64,000 nucleotides of DNA from Streptomyces plumbidurans (GCF_019857225.1 NZ_JAFJSY010000006.1:62001-126000); one strand, 5' to 3'; counted from the first letter of the stretch, positions 31,241 to 41,746 are shown. The notes: generated by a model not told the origin, from the sequence alone. Made by a program: numbers and translations.

Positions 31241-32116
31241 ATGCCCCTGCGCTCGCGGCAACGTCGTCAAGCGGCCCTGACCGCGGTGCTCGCCCTCGCG
31301 ACCGCCGCCGTCCTGTCCGCCGCCCCGCCGGCCTCGGCCGCCGACACCTGGAACGAGGTGGGCTCCGACCGGGCGGACCCGCTCACCGAGAGCCAGGGGC
31401 TGACCTCAGTCGAGGTGCCGGCCGGCAGCCCCAACCACTACACGGGCATCGGCACCATCCCCGCCGACGTGGCCGCCCGGGGCTGGAACCACGTGGGCGA
31501 CCCCGACGCCTCCTACGACGGCCACTACGTCGAGCCGTACCAGGCCGACTCGGGGAACGCGAAGATGTACCGCGTGCAGGCGCCGGACGGGAGCTGGTCC
31601 GAGTACGTCCACACGCTCGGCCCCGACGAGGCCCTCAACAACTCGTGGGTCGCGATCTCGCCGGACGGCCAGTGGATGCTGTCGGGGGAGTACGGCACGA
31701 TGAACCGCTTCCTGGTCTTCCCGACACCGGGTGTCAACGCCTCCACCTCGCCCTCGGCGAACCTTCCGCAGGTCTCCACCGTCCGGCTCGACCATGCCGT
31801 ACGCGATGTGCAGGGCTGCGACTTCTCCGGCCCCACGACGCTGCTGTGCTCCTCCGACGACCCGGACGACTCGCTGTTCGGGATGACCAAGCCGCTGCTC
31901 CAGGTGGACCTGTCGGCGGCGCCGAACGGCACGTCGGACGTGTCCGGGCACGTCACCGCGCTGCGCCAGCTCCCGCTGCGCAGCGCCTGCTCCGGCACGT
32001 TCGAGGCGGAGGGCATCGACTACGACCGCCGGGACGGCACGCTGCGGGTGATCGTCGTGTCGCCGGGGTTCTGTGTGCTGACCGACAGCAAGACGTACCG
32101 CTTCACACGGGGCTGA
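31241..32116 (+). CDS. Secreted protein, function unknown
   Basis: The 291-residue protein has a Sec signal peptide (RSRQRRQAALTAVLALATAA then PPASA-A near 33). The mature part, starting DTWNEVGSDRADPLTESQGL, contains repeated DGxW/DGQWMLSGEYGT-like strands and four cysteines late (GCDFSG, LLCSSDD, ACSGTF, GFCVLT), which suggests a disulfide-bonded beta-propeller-like domain. I do not recognise a family. ATG 31241 follows GGAGGAG. The divergent phosphatase gene starts 277 bp away. Confidence 0.85.
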   Translation: MPLRSRQRRQAALTAVLALATAAVLSAAPPASAADTWNEVGSDRADPLTESQGLTSVEVPAGSPNHYTGIGTIPADVAARGWNHVGDPDASYDGHYVEPYQADSGNAKMYRVQAPDGSWSEYVHTLGPDEALNNSWVAISPDGQWMLSGEYGTMNRFLVFPTPGVNASTSPSANLPQVSTVRLDHAVRDVQGCDFSGPTTLLCSSDDPDDSLFGMTKPLLQVDLSAAPNGTSDVSGHVTALRQLPLRSACSGTFEAEGIDYDRRDGTLRVIVVSPGFCVLTDSKTYRFTRG

Positions 32117-32217
32117 ACCGCGCGCTGGTCCGGCCCGGGCAGTGGTGCTTTTCTGGGGGAGTGGCGCGGTACGCGGACAACTCGCACCGCCGCGCCACCC
32201 CCGCGAGAGGAGCGACC

Positions 32218-32589
32218 ATGATGGACCGTGTGCGACCGCACGAGGAGCCCGTCTCCCTCGAGATCAGTGGATGCAGCAAGGAGGACGCCCGGATCGTCTT
32301 CGACACGCTCTGCACGTGCTTCGAGTCCGACCGGGCCGCGAACGAGGTGCCGCAGCAGCTGCACGAGACGCGTCCGATGGTGTGGCTCGGCACCTTCGAG
32401 GTGACCGACGCCCACGAATGCCCGGCTCCCGCCCGGCTGTCGTCCTCCGTCGAGGTCGACGCGCAGGGTGGCTACTGGGCGATCGAGCGCCTGCGCTCCA
32501 CGCTCGACCCCCTCTTCACCGTCCGCGACCTCACCTCGGCCTCGGGCGACCAGGAACGCGAACTGCACGTACGCCTCGAAAGCCGATAG
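32218..32589 (+). CDS. Small hypothetical protein of 123 residues
   Basis: The sequence reads MMDRVRPHEEPVSLEISGCS and then EDARIVFDTLCTCFESDRAA, with one alpha/beta pattern and no membrane segment. RBS GAGAGGAG precedes ATG 32218 by seven bases; a second ATG follows directly. Two cysteines (CTC) lie close together. Similar short proteins are scattered in Streptomyces with no known role. No operon partner is obvious; the gap to the next gene is 111 bp. Confidence 0.8.
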   Translation: MMDRVRPHEEPVSLEISGCSKEDARIVFDTLCTCFESDRAANEVPQQLHETRPMVWLGTFEVTDAHECPAPARLSSSVEVDAQGGYWAIERLRSTLDPLFTVRDLTSASGDQERELHVRLESR

Positions 32590-34716
<2,127 letters not shown>

Positions 34717-34746
34717 AAGCCGTACCGCCGTCCTTAGGATGACCGC

Positions 34747-35298
34747 ATGTCACTCCCGCACGCGATCCTGACCGCCCTGCTGGAAAAGCCGTCCTCGGGG
34801 CTGGAGCTGACCCGTCGGTTCGACAGGTCGATCGGCTACTTCTGGTCGGCGACGCACCAGCAGATCTATCGCGAGCTGGGAAAACTGGAGGCCGAGGGCC
34901 ACATCAGGGCGCTGCCCTCCGAGCAGCCGGCCCGTGGGCAGAAGAAGAGCTACGAGGTCCTGCCCGCGGGCCGCGCCGAACTGGCCCGCTGGACCGCCGC
35001 GTCCCAGGACCCGAAGCCGCACCGCGACCCGCTGCTGCTGCGGCTGCGCGCGGCGGCCGTGGTGGGCACCGCGGGGCTCGAGGCCGACCTGAACCGCCAT
35101 CTGGAGCTGCACAGGCGGCAGTTGGCCGACTACGAGAAGATCGAGCAGCGTGACTTCCCGCCCGGGAAGGACGCTCCGCACGACCGGATCCGGCACCTCG
35201 TGCTGCGGGCCGGGATCGACCTGGAGACGTTCTGGACGCAGTGGCTCACGCATGCCCTGGAGGAGTTCGCCGAACTGCCGGAGTCCGGGACGACGTGA
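34747..35298 (+). CDS. PadR-family transcriptional regulator
   Basis: The 183-residue protein has a PadR winged helix (SLPHAILTALLEKPSSGLEL, then RSIGYFWSATHQQIYRELGK with the HQQIYREL recognition helix) and a C-terminal Vir/dimerisation helix bundle (LNRHLELHRRQLADYEKIEQ). ATG 34747 lies six bases after TAGGAT (34735-34740) with no Shine-Dalgarno, so it may be leaderless. It probably controls the FadH-like gene upstream through the palindrome at 32631-32644. Confidence 0.92.
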   Translation: MSLPHAILTALLEKPSSGLELTRRFDRSIGYFWSATHQQIYRELGKLEAEGHIRALPSEQPARGQKKSYEVLPAGRAELARWTAASQDPKPHRDPLLLRLRAAAVVGTAGLEADLNRHLELHRRQLADYEKIEQRDFPPGKDAPHDRIRHLVLRAGIDLETFWTQWLTHALEEFAELPESGTT

Positions 35299-35324
35299 AA
35301 GGAACGGCGTGACCGCTGTCGCCG

Positions 35325-35891
35325 TCAGAAGCGGTGCGGCTTCGCGCGCCTGCGCAGGAACCAGCCCGTCGCGATCACACCCGTGCCCACCAGGGCCGCG
35401 CCCACTCCCAGCGTGACCGGGCCGTAGTCCTTGACGGCGCCGCCGAGCCCGCCCGCCACACCGCGCGAGAGCGAGGGCGAGGGCGCGGGCTTGGACGTGG
35501 CGGAGATGGTGGGTCTGGAGGCGGGGGAGACCACGACGGACTGGGTGCCCGCGGTGCTGTTGTTGGACGAGCAGATGACGATCACCGTGTATGTGCCGGC
35601 GTTCACGCTCGACCAGGCCGCCGACTGCAGGGCGGTGGTGCCCGACAGCGACACCTGACGTCCCTGGGCGAAGTTCGTCTGGCCCCTGCTGAGCAGCGAG
35701 GCGGTGCCCCAGCTGCCGCTGCTGCTGGTCCGGGCGCACTGGGTGGTGGTCACCGAGACCGTGGACCCGCTGGTGCTCACCGAGATGCCCGAACCCTGCG
35801 CCACGGCAGGGGTGGCCGCCAGGGCGAGGGGCAGCACGGCGGCGGCCGCGGTGGTCAGGGCGGAGCGGGGAAGTGGCTGGGAGTTGCGCAT
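35325..35891 (-). CDS. Secreted, C-terminally membrane-anchored protein
   Basis: The 188-residue protein has a signal peptide (ending ATPAVA near 31), a Ser/Thr-rich beta-type domain (GISVSTSGSTVSVTTTQC, then TYTVIVICSSNNSTAG), a Pro/Ser-rich linker and a C-terminal helix (TLGVGAALVGTGVIATGWFL) followed by RRRAKPHRF. This is a surface protein held by its tail. Two cysteines in the domain may pair. Function unknown. ATG 35891 follows GGAGGG; a longer frame lacks a ribosome site. Confidence 0.86.
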   Translation of the reverse strand: MRNSQPLPRSALTTAAAAVLPLALAATPAVAQGSGISVSTSGSTVSVTTTQCARTSSSGSWGTASLLSRGQTNFAQGRQVSLSGTTALQSAAWSSVNAGTYTVIVICSSNNSTAGTQSVVVSPASRPTISATSKPAPSPSLSRGVAGGLGGAVKDYGPVTLGVGAALVGTGVIATGWFLRRRAKPHRF

Positions 35892-36075
35892 TGGTCTGCC
35901 CTCCGACGGCACGGTCGGCGGCACATCCCTTGCGCCGCCGAGGGTCGGGAAACGCCCGTGCTGCCTCAGAGGCAGCCAACGTCCCCGCCGCCCCTCCCGC
36001 ATGCGGACCGCGCCCGGGCAGGTGAACGATTCCTTCGTCCGGGCCATGCGGACGCGCCCTGGGCCGGGTGTGCCC

Positions 36076-37068
36076 TCAGTCTCCGCTCGTGTCCCCGGTG
36101 GTCACCGTCCGCTCAGCCGACCAGCCTCCCCAGGTCCCGTCGGGCAGCCTGGCCCCGATCCGCACGCGATGGGTCACGCCGGCGTCCCTGCCGACGTAGA
36201 AGGAGTACGAGGCCTTGGTGCGCGGTGCGTCCCCGCCGTACACCAGAGAGGTGGCCGCCCGGCCGTCGAGGCGGATCCGGTACTCGGTGATCACTCCGTC
36301 CGCGCGCGGCGGGATCCAGTGGAGGTCGAGGTAGTAGGCACCGCCGGCGCGGTGGCCGGTCGCGTGGAAGGCGGTGGGTGCGGTGTTGCGGCCGTCGTCG
36401 GAGCCCGGGGTGGTGAGGCGGACGGTGGAGCCGGGCGGCGAGGCATTGTCGGCGGCGTCGCGGGCCCGGACGGTGAAGGCGTAGTGGGTGCCGGGACGCA
36501 GCCCCGTGACGACGGTCGCCGTCTGTGCTCCGCCCACACTGTGGATCTTCGAGGAGCCCTGGTAGATGTCGTACGAGACCACGGCTCGGTCGTCGGTGGA
36601 GGCGGACCAGGAGAGCTCGACCTCCCTGCTGCCGATCACCCGGCCCCGGGTACGGCCCGGCCGACTCGGCGCAGTGTCGTCCGCCGCCACGTCCACCGGG
36701 GTCGTCGCGCGAGCCGCGCGGCCCGCCGGTCCGAGCCGGCCCTCGGTGTCCCGGGCGCGCACGGAGAAGGCGTACTCGGTGGAGGGCCTGAGGCGGGTGA
36801 CGTCCACCATGTGCTCCGAGCCCGGCACTTCCTCGACCTTTGTGGTGCCGCGATATACCTCGTAGACGCGGACCCGGGGGTGGGCGGACACCGCGTTCCA
36901 CATCACGTGCACGCTGGTCGCGCTGCCCGCCGCCGCGGTCACGCCCGTGGGCGCCGCCGGCAGCGCGCCGCTCTCGTCACCCGCGTCGTTCAGGCCGCAG
37001 GACCCGACGAGGGTGAGGGCCGCGCAGAGCGCGAGGGCGCGGTACACGAGCACGGTGGCACGACGCAC
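36076..37068 (-). CDS. Lipoprotein with three fibronectin type III domains
   Basis: The 330-residue protein has a lipobox LVGSC (Cys24), then FnIII domains at about 32-115 (SVHVMWNAVSAHPRVRVYEV), 125-215 (REVELSWSASTDDRAVVSYD) and 230-325 (YYLDLHWIPPRADGVITEYR), the first two joined by a GRAARATTPVDVAADDTAPS linker. FnIII domains of this type occur in chitin- and cellulose-active proteins, but no catalytic domain is present, so it may bind polysaccharide or display another part at the surface. GTG 37068 follows GGGGAGG. A DasR-like palindrome lies 27 bp upstream. Confidence 0.88.
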   Translation of the reverse strand: MRRATVLVYRALALCAALTLVGSCGLNDAGDESGALPAAPTGVTAAAGSATSVHVMWNAVSAHPRVRVYEVYRGTTKVEEVPGSEHMVDVTRLRPSTEYAFSVRARDTEGRLGPAGRAARATTPVDVAADDTAPSRPGRTRGRVIGSREVELSWSASTDDRAVVSYDIYQGSSKIHSVGGAQTATVVTGLRPGTHYAFTVRARDAADNASPPGSTVRLTTPGSDDGRNTAPTAFHATGHRAGGAYYLDLHWIPPRADGVITEYRIRLDGRAATSLVYGGDAPRTKASYSFYVGRDAGVTHRVRIGARLPDGTWGGWSAERTVTTGDTSGD

Positions 37069-37094
37069 GGCTCTGCCTCCCCGGGCCGCGGCAA

Positions 37095-37106
37095 TGGTCC
37101 GGACCA
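37095..37106 (-). promoter_or_regulatory. DasR-like site upstream of the FnIII lipoprotein gene
   Basis: TGGTCCGGACCA is a perfect 12 bp palindrome differing from the dre core at one or two central bases. It ends 27 bp before the GTG, overlapping the promoter zone. Repression by DasR would place the lipoprotein in the chitin regulon. Confidence 0.6.
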
Positions 37107-37232
37107 ATATCGCGCGGCTGACGTGGTCGCATCAAGAGGGCGGTCCGGCGGGGGTGGTGTTGGTCGCCGCCCGCGAGGGTTACGTATGCTGAAGCACCTC
37201 ACGGCTGAACTCTCCATGAGGGCTGGTGAGTT

Positions 37233-37298
37233 ATGCCGGTGGCGCGGACCGCTGTCGTCGCTGTTCCCGCGCCCGACGGGGGTGGTCGGGCAGCCTGA
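37233..37298 (+). CDS. Candidate 21-residue leader peptide ORF
   Basis: ATG 37233 follows GAGGG at nine bases and the frame ends at TGA 37296-37298 inside the hairpin at 37284-37324. The peptide starts MPVARTAVVAVPAPDGGG. A short ORF ending in a hairpin resembles a leader used for attenuation. Could be coincidence. Confidence 0.3.
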   Translation: MPVARTAVVAVPAPDGGGRAA

Positions 37299-37324
37299 GT
37301 CGATACGGACTCAGGCGCCCGGCC
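37284..37324 (+). promoter_or_regulatory. Long hairpin in the chitosanase leader
   Basis: GGTCGGGC-A-GCCTGAGTC (37284-37301) pairs with GACTCAGGC-GCCCGGCC (37308-37324) around GATACG: 17 pairs with one bulged A and one G-U. It has no U run. It could be a terminator of a short leader transcript or a regulatory structure. Confidence 0.5.
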
Positions 37325-37503
37325 CCCGCCGCTCGCACCCTGTTGCGTGCGTCTGGCCTCCCGTTGCGCGCGCCCGGCGCGCCACGCCGTAGGTCGCCTG
37401 AAGCCCGTACGCCGGTTCGCCCGCCTACGGTGTCCGCATCATCACCAACGGCACATAACGGGCATAACGCCTGCCTGTGTCCCTACAGGAGAGGCCCTTC
37501 ATC

Positions 37504-38199
37504 GTGCGTGTCCAGTCGCTGACCCTGGCCGTGGCCGGCGCCGCCCTGCTCGCCCCGTCGATGGCGGCCGCCGCCGAACCCCGTGTCCCGGCGGAACCGA
37601 CCGCCGTGCGCGAGGGTGACGTCCGCGCCGCCGACCTGCTGGCCAGGGCGCGTGACTGCACCCGGATCTCCCACGGCCGCTTCCGCAGCGACCACGGGAA
37701 GCGTGCGGCCGTCACGGTGTGCGGCACCCGGCACGCCGTCTTCTGGAAGGCGGACATGGACATCGACTGCGACGGACAGCCGGGCCCACGCTGCAACCGA
37801 CGTACCGATCCGCTGTTCTCGGCCGCCACCGCCTACCAGCAGTCCGACGGGCGCGCGTTGAGCGCCGAGCGCCTTCCGTACGTCGTCGTGCCCGCCGCCG
37901 ACTCCGTCTGGAACCCGGTCGCGTACGGCGTCCGCGGAGGAACAGTCGCCGCCGTGGTGTACCGCGACCGCGTGCAGTACGCGGTGGTGGGCGACATCGG
38001 CCCGCGCGGCCTCATCGGCGAGGCGTCCTACGCCACCGCCAAGGGCCTCGGCATCAACCCGGACCCGCGCCACGGCGGCGCATCCTCGGGCGTCACCTAC
38101 ATCATCTTCAAGAACTCGCAGGCCAAGCCGATCGAAAGCCACACAGCCGCCGTCGTTGCGGGACGACGGTTGGCGCGGCGGTTCGTGCAAGGGGAGTAG
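37504..38199 (+). CDS. Secreted GH75 chitosanase
   Basis: The 231-residue protein has a signal peptide (LTLAVAGAALLAPSMAAAA near 5-23) and a GH75 domain: ADMDIDCDGQPGPRCN, DPLFSAATAYQQSDG, LPYVVVPAADSVWN, and VGDIGPRGLIGEASYATAK before VTYIIFKNS. The acidic DMDID and the GDIGPxGxIGEAS block are typical of fungal and actinobacterial chitosanases. It would hydrolyse chitosan outside the cell. GTG 37504 follows AGGAGAGG; no ATG is closer. A strong terminator follows at 38240. Confidence 0.9.
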   Translation: MRVQSLTLAVAGAALLAPSMAAAAEPRVPAEPTAVREGDVRAADLLARARDCTRISHGRFRSDHGKRAAVTVCGTRHAVFWKADMDIDCDGQPGPRCNRRTDPLFSAATAYQQSDGRALSAERLPYVVVPAADSVWNPVAYGVRGGTVAAVVYRDRVQYAVVGDIGPRGLIGEASYATAKGLGINPDPRHGGASSGVTYIIFKNSQAKPIESHTAAVVAGRRLARRFVQGE

Positions 38200-38239
38200 G
38201 CCTCCGGCTGTTTGCAACGCTACGGGCGGCGCAGCGGAC

Positions 38240-38267
38240 CTGCCGCGGGAGTGCGGGCCCGCGGCAG
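38240..38267 (+). terminator. Hairpin terminator after the chitosanase gene
   Basis: CTGCCGCGGG (38240-38249) and CCCGCGGCAG (38258-38267) pair around an 8-base loop, 41 bp past the stop. It also lies between this gene and the convergent dhaM. Confidence 0.7.
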
Positions 38268-38352
38268 TCACGGGTCGGCCGCACCGGACCGGCGTCCGTC
38301 AGAGTGCCGTCCGGTGGACTGCCGCGGGCCGCCCCCCACCCCTCCCCGCGCG

Positions 38353-38763
38353 TCACACCTTCCGGTAGCTGTACGCCTCGGCGGCCGCGGCTTCCACTGC
38401 TGCGAGGTCGGCGCCCGTCGATGCCGTGACCACCGCGGCCACGGCGCCCTCGACGAACGGGGCGTCCACCAGCCGGGTGTTGTCGGGGAGTTCGTCACCC
38501 TCGGCGAGCAGCGCCTTCAGGGTGAGGACGGCGCTGCCGAGGTCGGTGAGGACGGCGACCCCGGCGCCCCGGTCGACGGACGCTGCAGCGGCCGCGATCA
38601 GCTCCGAGCTCGTGCCGAGGCCACCGCCCTCGGTGCCGCCCGCCGGGGCGACGGGCACCGAAGTGCCGCCGCCCGCCAGTCCCTTGGCAAGATCGGCCAC
38701 GGACGCGGCCACCTCCGCGCTGTGCGACACCAGCACGATCCCGACCTGCTTCTCGTCACTCAC
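38353..38763 (-). CDS. dhaM: DhaM: PTS EIIA-type phosphocarrier of dihydroxyacetone kinase
   Basis: The 136-residue protein is a single EIIA-Man-like domain: GIVLVSHSAEVAASVADLAK places the phospho-accepting His14, and GVAVLTDLGSAVLTLKALLA and DAPFVEGAVAAVVTASTGAD are the DhaM core. It takes phosphate from HPr and rephosphorylates the ADP bound to DhaL. GTG 38763 shares GTGA with, and overlaps by 8 bp, the end of dhaL. E. coli DhaM carries extra HPr and EI domains; this is the short actinobacterial form. Confidence 0.93.
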   Translation of the reverse strand: MSDEKQVGIVLVSHSAEVAASVADLAKGLAGGGTSVPVAPAGGTEGGGLGTSSELIAAAAASVDRGAGVAVLTDLGSAVLTLKALLAEGDELPDNTRLVDAPFVEGAVAAVVTASTGADLAAVEAAAAEAYSYRKV

Positions 38764-39358
38764 CGTCGGCCTCCGCGAGAGCGGCGACGAGCAGCGAGGA
38801 CGAGGTGGCGCCGGGATCCTGGTGGCCGATGCTGCGCTCCCCGAGGTAGCTGGCGCGGCCCTTGCGGGCCTGCAGCGGCGTCGTCGCGAGCGCGCCCTGC
38901 TCGGCCGCGGTCCCGGCGGCGGCGAAACCACCGTCGCGGAGCGCGTCCACCGCGGGCACCAGCGCGTCGATCATGGTCTTGTCGCCCGGCGCCGCACCGC
39001 CGAGCGTCATGACCGCGTCCACCCCGGCGCGCAGCGCCTCGGCGAACTGCTCCTCGCTGACCTCCGGGGCGTCCCCGAGCGCCTTGCCCGTGCGGCGCAG
39101 CAGCGTGCCGTACAGGGGCCCCGAGGCGCCGCCGACGGTCGAGATCAGCTGCCGCCCGGCCAGTGTCAGCACCGCACCGGGCGTCTGCGGCGCCTCCTTC
39201 TCCAGCGTCGCGGTCACGGCCCGGAACCCGCGCTGCAGATTGCTGCCGTGGTCGGCGTCCCCGATGGGCGAGTCGAGGGCGGTGAGCCGTTCCGCCTCGC
39301 GGTCCACGGACGCGGCGGTCGCCGTCATCCAACGGCGGAAGAAATCGGCGTCGAGCAC
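38756..39358 (-). CDS. dhaL: DhaL: nucleotide-binding subunit of dihydroxyacetone kinase
   Basis: The 200-residue protein is an eight-helix barrel: LDSPIGDADHGSNLQRGFRA gives the ADP-Mg binding aspartates, GRQLISTVGGASGPLYGTLL and GAAPGDKTMIDALVPAVDAL the nucleotide loops, and ARKGRASYLGERSIGHQDPG the C-terminal cap. It passes phosphate from DhaM to dihydroxyacetone bound by DhaK. GTG 39358 has an ideal AAGGAG; the ATG 15 bases up has none. It follows dhaK by 45 bp. Confidence 0.93.
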   Translation of the reverse strand: MLDADFFRRWMTATAASVDREAERLTALDSPIGDADHGSNLQRGFRAVTATLEKEAPQTPGAVLTLAGRQLISTVGGASGPLYGTLLRRTGKALGDAPEVSEEQFAEALRAGVDAVMTLGGAAPGDKTMIDALVPAVDALRDGGFAAAGTAAEQGALATTPLQARKGRASYLGERSIGHQDPGATSSSLLVAALAEADGE

Positions 39359-39403
39359 TGGATCTCCTTGCATGGTAGGTACGTTGACACCCGGCCTGCC
39401 GGT

Positions 39404-40396
39404 CTACATCCCCCAGCGCAGCCCCGGCGTCTTCACCGGCGCGTCCCACAGCCTGAGCAGCTCTTCGTCGATCTGGCACAGGGTGACCGAGGCGCCGGCC
39501 ATGTCGAGCGAGGTGACGTAGTTGCCCACCAGCGTGCGCGCGACGGAGACGCCGCGCTCGGTGAGCACCCGCTGCACCTCGGCGTTGAACCCGTACAGCT
39601 CCAGCAGCGGCGTCGCGCCCATGCCGTTGACCAGGACGAGGACGGGATTGCGCGGAGGCATGTCCTCGAGGATCGCGTTCACCGCGAACTCGGCGATCTC
39701 CCCCGAGGTCATCATCGCCCGCCGCTCCCGGCCGGGCTCCCCGTGGATGCCGATGCCCAGCTCCAGCTCGCCGGAGGGCAGGTCGAAGGTGGGGCTGCCC
39801 TTGGCCGGCGTCGTACAGGCGCTCAGGGCGACACCGAAGCTGCGGGAGTTCTCGTTGACCTGCCGCCCGATCGCCTCGACCCGCTCCAGGGGCTGCCCCT
39901 CCTCGGCCGCGGCGCCCGCGATCTTCTCCACGAACAGCGTCGCGCCGGTGCCCCGGCGCCCCGCGGTGTAGAGGCTGTCGGTCACCGCCACGTCGTCGTT
40001 GACCAGCACCTTGGCGACCTGGATGCCCTCGTCCTCGGCGAGCTCGGCCGCCATGTCGAAGTTCAGCACGTCACCCGTGTAGTTCTTCACGATGAACAGC
40101 ACGCCCGCCCCGCTGTCGACGGCGGCCGCGGCGCGTGCCATCTGGTCCGGCACCGGAGAGGTGAAGACCTCGCCGGGGCAGGCTCCCGAGAGCATGCCGG
40201 GGCCCACGAAGCCGCCGTGCAGCGGCTCGTGCCCCGAACCACCACCGGAGATCAGGGCGACCTTCCCGGCCACGGGAGCGTCCCGCCGTACGATCACCCG
40301 GTTCTCCAGGTCCACGGCCAGCTCGGGATGGGCGGCCGCCATGCCGCGCAGCGCGTCCGTGACCACGGACTCCGGGACGTTGATCAACATCTTCAT
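39404..40396 (-). CDS. dhaK: DhaK: dihydroxyacetone-binding subunit
   Basis: The 330-residue protein has the DhaK hallmark GGGSGHEPLHGGFVGPGMLS (about 53-72), DVLNFDMAAELAEDEGI, and the covalent substrate histidine in LGIGIHGEPGRERR. Dihydroxyacetone is bound through this His as a hemiaminal and phosphorylated to DHAP with phosphate from PEP via HPr, DhaM and DhaL. ATG 40396 follows AGGAGG. First gene of dhaKLM. No glycerol facilitator or dehydrogenase gene lies beside it. Confidence 0.95.
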   Translation of the reverse strand: MKMLINVPESVVTDALRGMAAAHPELAVDLENRVIVRRDAPVAGKVALISGGGSGHEPLHGGFVGPGMLSGACPGEVFTSPVPDQMARAAAAVDSGAGVLFIVKNYTGDVLNFDMAAELAEDEGIQVAKVLVNDDVAVTDSLYTAGRRGTGATLFVEKIAGAAAEEGQPLERVEAIGRQVNENSRSFGVALSACTTPAKGSPTFDLPSGELELGIGIHGEPGRERRAMMTSGEIAEFAVNAILEDMPPRNPVLVLVNGMGATPLLELYGFNAEVQRVLTERGVSVARTLVGNYVTSLDMAGASVTLCQIDEELLRLWDAPVKTPGLRWGM

Positions 40397-40576
40397 GGCT
40401 TCCTCCTGCTGAGCGTGGCACCTGTGGGCAGTATCGACCTTGAGGCGGCAGCGGTCACGTGGGCGTCGGGGCACTTGTCGGGCTGTTCGGCAGCGGTTGA
40501 CCCTCCCATTGCGATGCACGAAGTGAGACCTTTTAGGTGTGTCCGTCCTCATTGCGCCCGTGAGGAGGTGTGACCG

Positions 40577-41164
40577 ATGCGCAGAATCAGGCGCGTGCAG
40601 GTCCTGGGGTGGCGCTGGCGGAGGAATCCACTGCGACGGCGCAGCGATGTGCTGGAGGCGTGGATCGTGCTGGCCGCCTGGGCCGTGGCGACGCTGGGAG
40701 CGGTCGTCGCCGGCATCGTCGGCGCCCAGGTCGCGCAGCGCGCGGTGCAGCACGACCGGGCGGAGCGCAGGCCGGTGAGCGCCGTCCTCGTCAAGACCGT
40801 TCCCGGCAGCGCGCGGGACGTGGCCACCGGCGTGCGGTACGACATGGTGCTCGGGAAGGTGCGGTGGACCGACGCACACGGGGTCGTCCGTACCGGCACG
40901 ACGCAGGTGAAGCCCGCGGCCAGGCCCGGCAGCGCGGTACCGGCGTGGACCGACGGCCACGGCCGGCTGGTGTCCCGGCCGGTCGCCCCGGCCGAGGCGA
41001 CCACGCGCGTCGTGATGACAGGCACCGGCGTCGCACTGGCCACCGGTGCGCTGGTCCTCGTCGGCGGACATCTGATGCGGATGCGGGTGGAGCGCCGGGC
41101 CACCTTGGAGTGGGGCGTCGAATGGGACCGGATCGACCGGCGCAGGGGGCATACGACGGGGTGA
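40577..41164 (+). CDS. Rv1733c-like two-TM membrane protein
   Basis: The 195-residue protein repeats the layout of 21193-21777: GWRWRRNPLRRRSDVLEAWI, a membrane helix (LGAVVAGIVGAQVAQRAVQ region), an outer domain (YDMVLGKVRWTDAHGVVRTG) and a second helix (MTGTGVALATGALVLVGGHL). The N-terminal WRWRxNPLRRRSDV block is nearly identical in both. ATG 40577 follows GAGGAGG. It is divergent from dhaK. A small inverted repeat ACCT-TTT-AGGT lies at 40528-40538. Function unknown. Confidence 0.88.
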   Translation: MRRIRRVQVLGWRWRRNPLRRRSDVLEAWIVLAAWAVATLGAVVAGIVGAQVAQRAVQHDRAERRPVSAVLVKTVPGSARDVATGVRYDMVLGKVRWTDAHGVVRTGTTQVKPAARPGSAVPAWTDGHGRLVSRPVAPAEATTRVVMTGTGVALATGALVLVGGHLMRMRVERRATLEWGVEWDRIDRRRGHTTG

Positions 41165-41187
41165 TCCGGGTGCCGTCCGCACAGAAT

Positions 41188-41219
41188 TCCGGCCCGGGTG
41201 CCCGTGCACCCGGGCCGGA
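41188..41219. terminator. Bidirectional hairpin terminator
   Basis: TCCGGCCCGGGTGC (41188-41201) and its exact complement (41206-41219) pair around CCGT: 14 perfect pairs, between two convergent genes. Serves both the Rv1733c-like gene and the DUF6479-like gene. Confidence 0.85.
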
Positions 41220-41257
41220 GCCGGCCGGACGACTACTCGTACGTCACCCCTCGTGCC

Positions 41258-41620
41258 TCAGCGCACGCCCGAACCGCCGCTGCCGAAGGAACCGCTGCCG
41301 CCCTCGCTCCAGCGGCGCCGGCCCTTCTCCGAGCCGGTACGGGTCGGCGAGTTGCCGTGGCCGGGCAGCTCGTGCGGGGTCAGACGGTGGTCACTGCGGG
41401 GGACCTCGTCGGGTTCGCGGTTCTCCAGCACCTCACGGACCGGACCCCCCTCCGGCATCTTCGGCTGCTCGTCCGGACGCGGCGGGGCGGGCTCGCGGCG
41501 GCGGATTCGGGCGCCCATCCAGAAGGCGCCGATCAGCAGGGCCACGATCACCACTCCGGCCGCGATGAGCCCCATGGCGGAGGCGCTGCTTGCGGCTGTG
41601 TACATCCAAGCGCTGGTCAT
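41258..41620 (-). CDS. DUF6479-like single-pass membrane protein
   Basis: The 120-residue protein has one membrane helix near 15-37 (ASAMGLIAAGVVIVALLIGA) followed by WMGARIRRREPAPPRPDEQP and a basic, Gly/Ser-rich tail (GSGSFGSGGSGVR). The FWMGxRxRRREP motif after the helix is typical of a small Streptomyces family of unknown role. ATG 41620 has a poor ribosome site, so the start is uncertain. Confidence 0.78.
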   Translation of the reverse strand: MTSAWMYTAASSASAMGLIAAGVVIVALLIGAFWMGARIRRREPAPPRPDEQPKMPEGGPVREVLENREPDEVPRSDHRLTPHELPGHGNSPTRTGSEKGRRRWSEGGSGSFGSGGSGVR

Positions 41621-41746
41621 TGCACGCGGGTACCCCGGCCCTCTGCGGTGAACCCGGCCCGCCCGGATCGGCCCTTCCGAAAGCCCGCCCGGGTCGGCTC
41701 GCCCGCCCCGGTGTTTGACCGGATCGACCGAGGCAACCCGCCCGGT

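Larger units (their letters stand above)
37069..37503 (+). promoter_or_regulatory. Divergent region between FnIII lipoprotein and chitosanase genes
   Basis: A 435 bp gap without a confident gene. It holds a DasR-like palindrome at the lipoprotein end (37095-37106), a 21-residue candidate leader ORF (37233-37298), a long hairpin (37284-37324), tandem CATAACG repeats (37454-37467 area) and the chitosanase ribosome site AGGAGAGG. Most of it would be the chitosanase leader. Confidence 0.5.
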
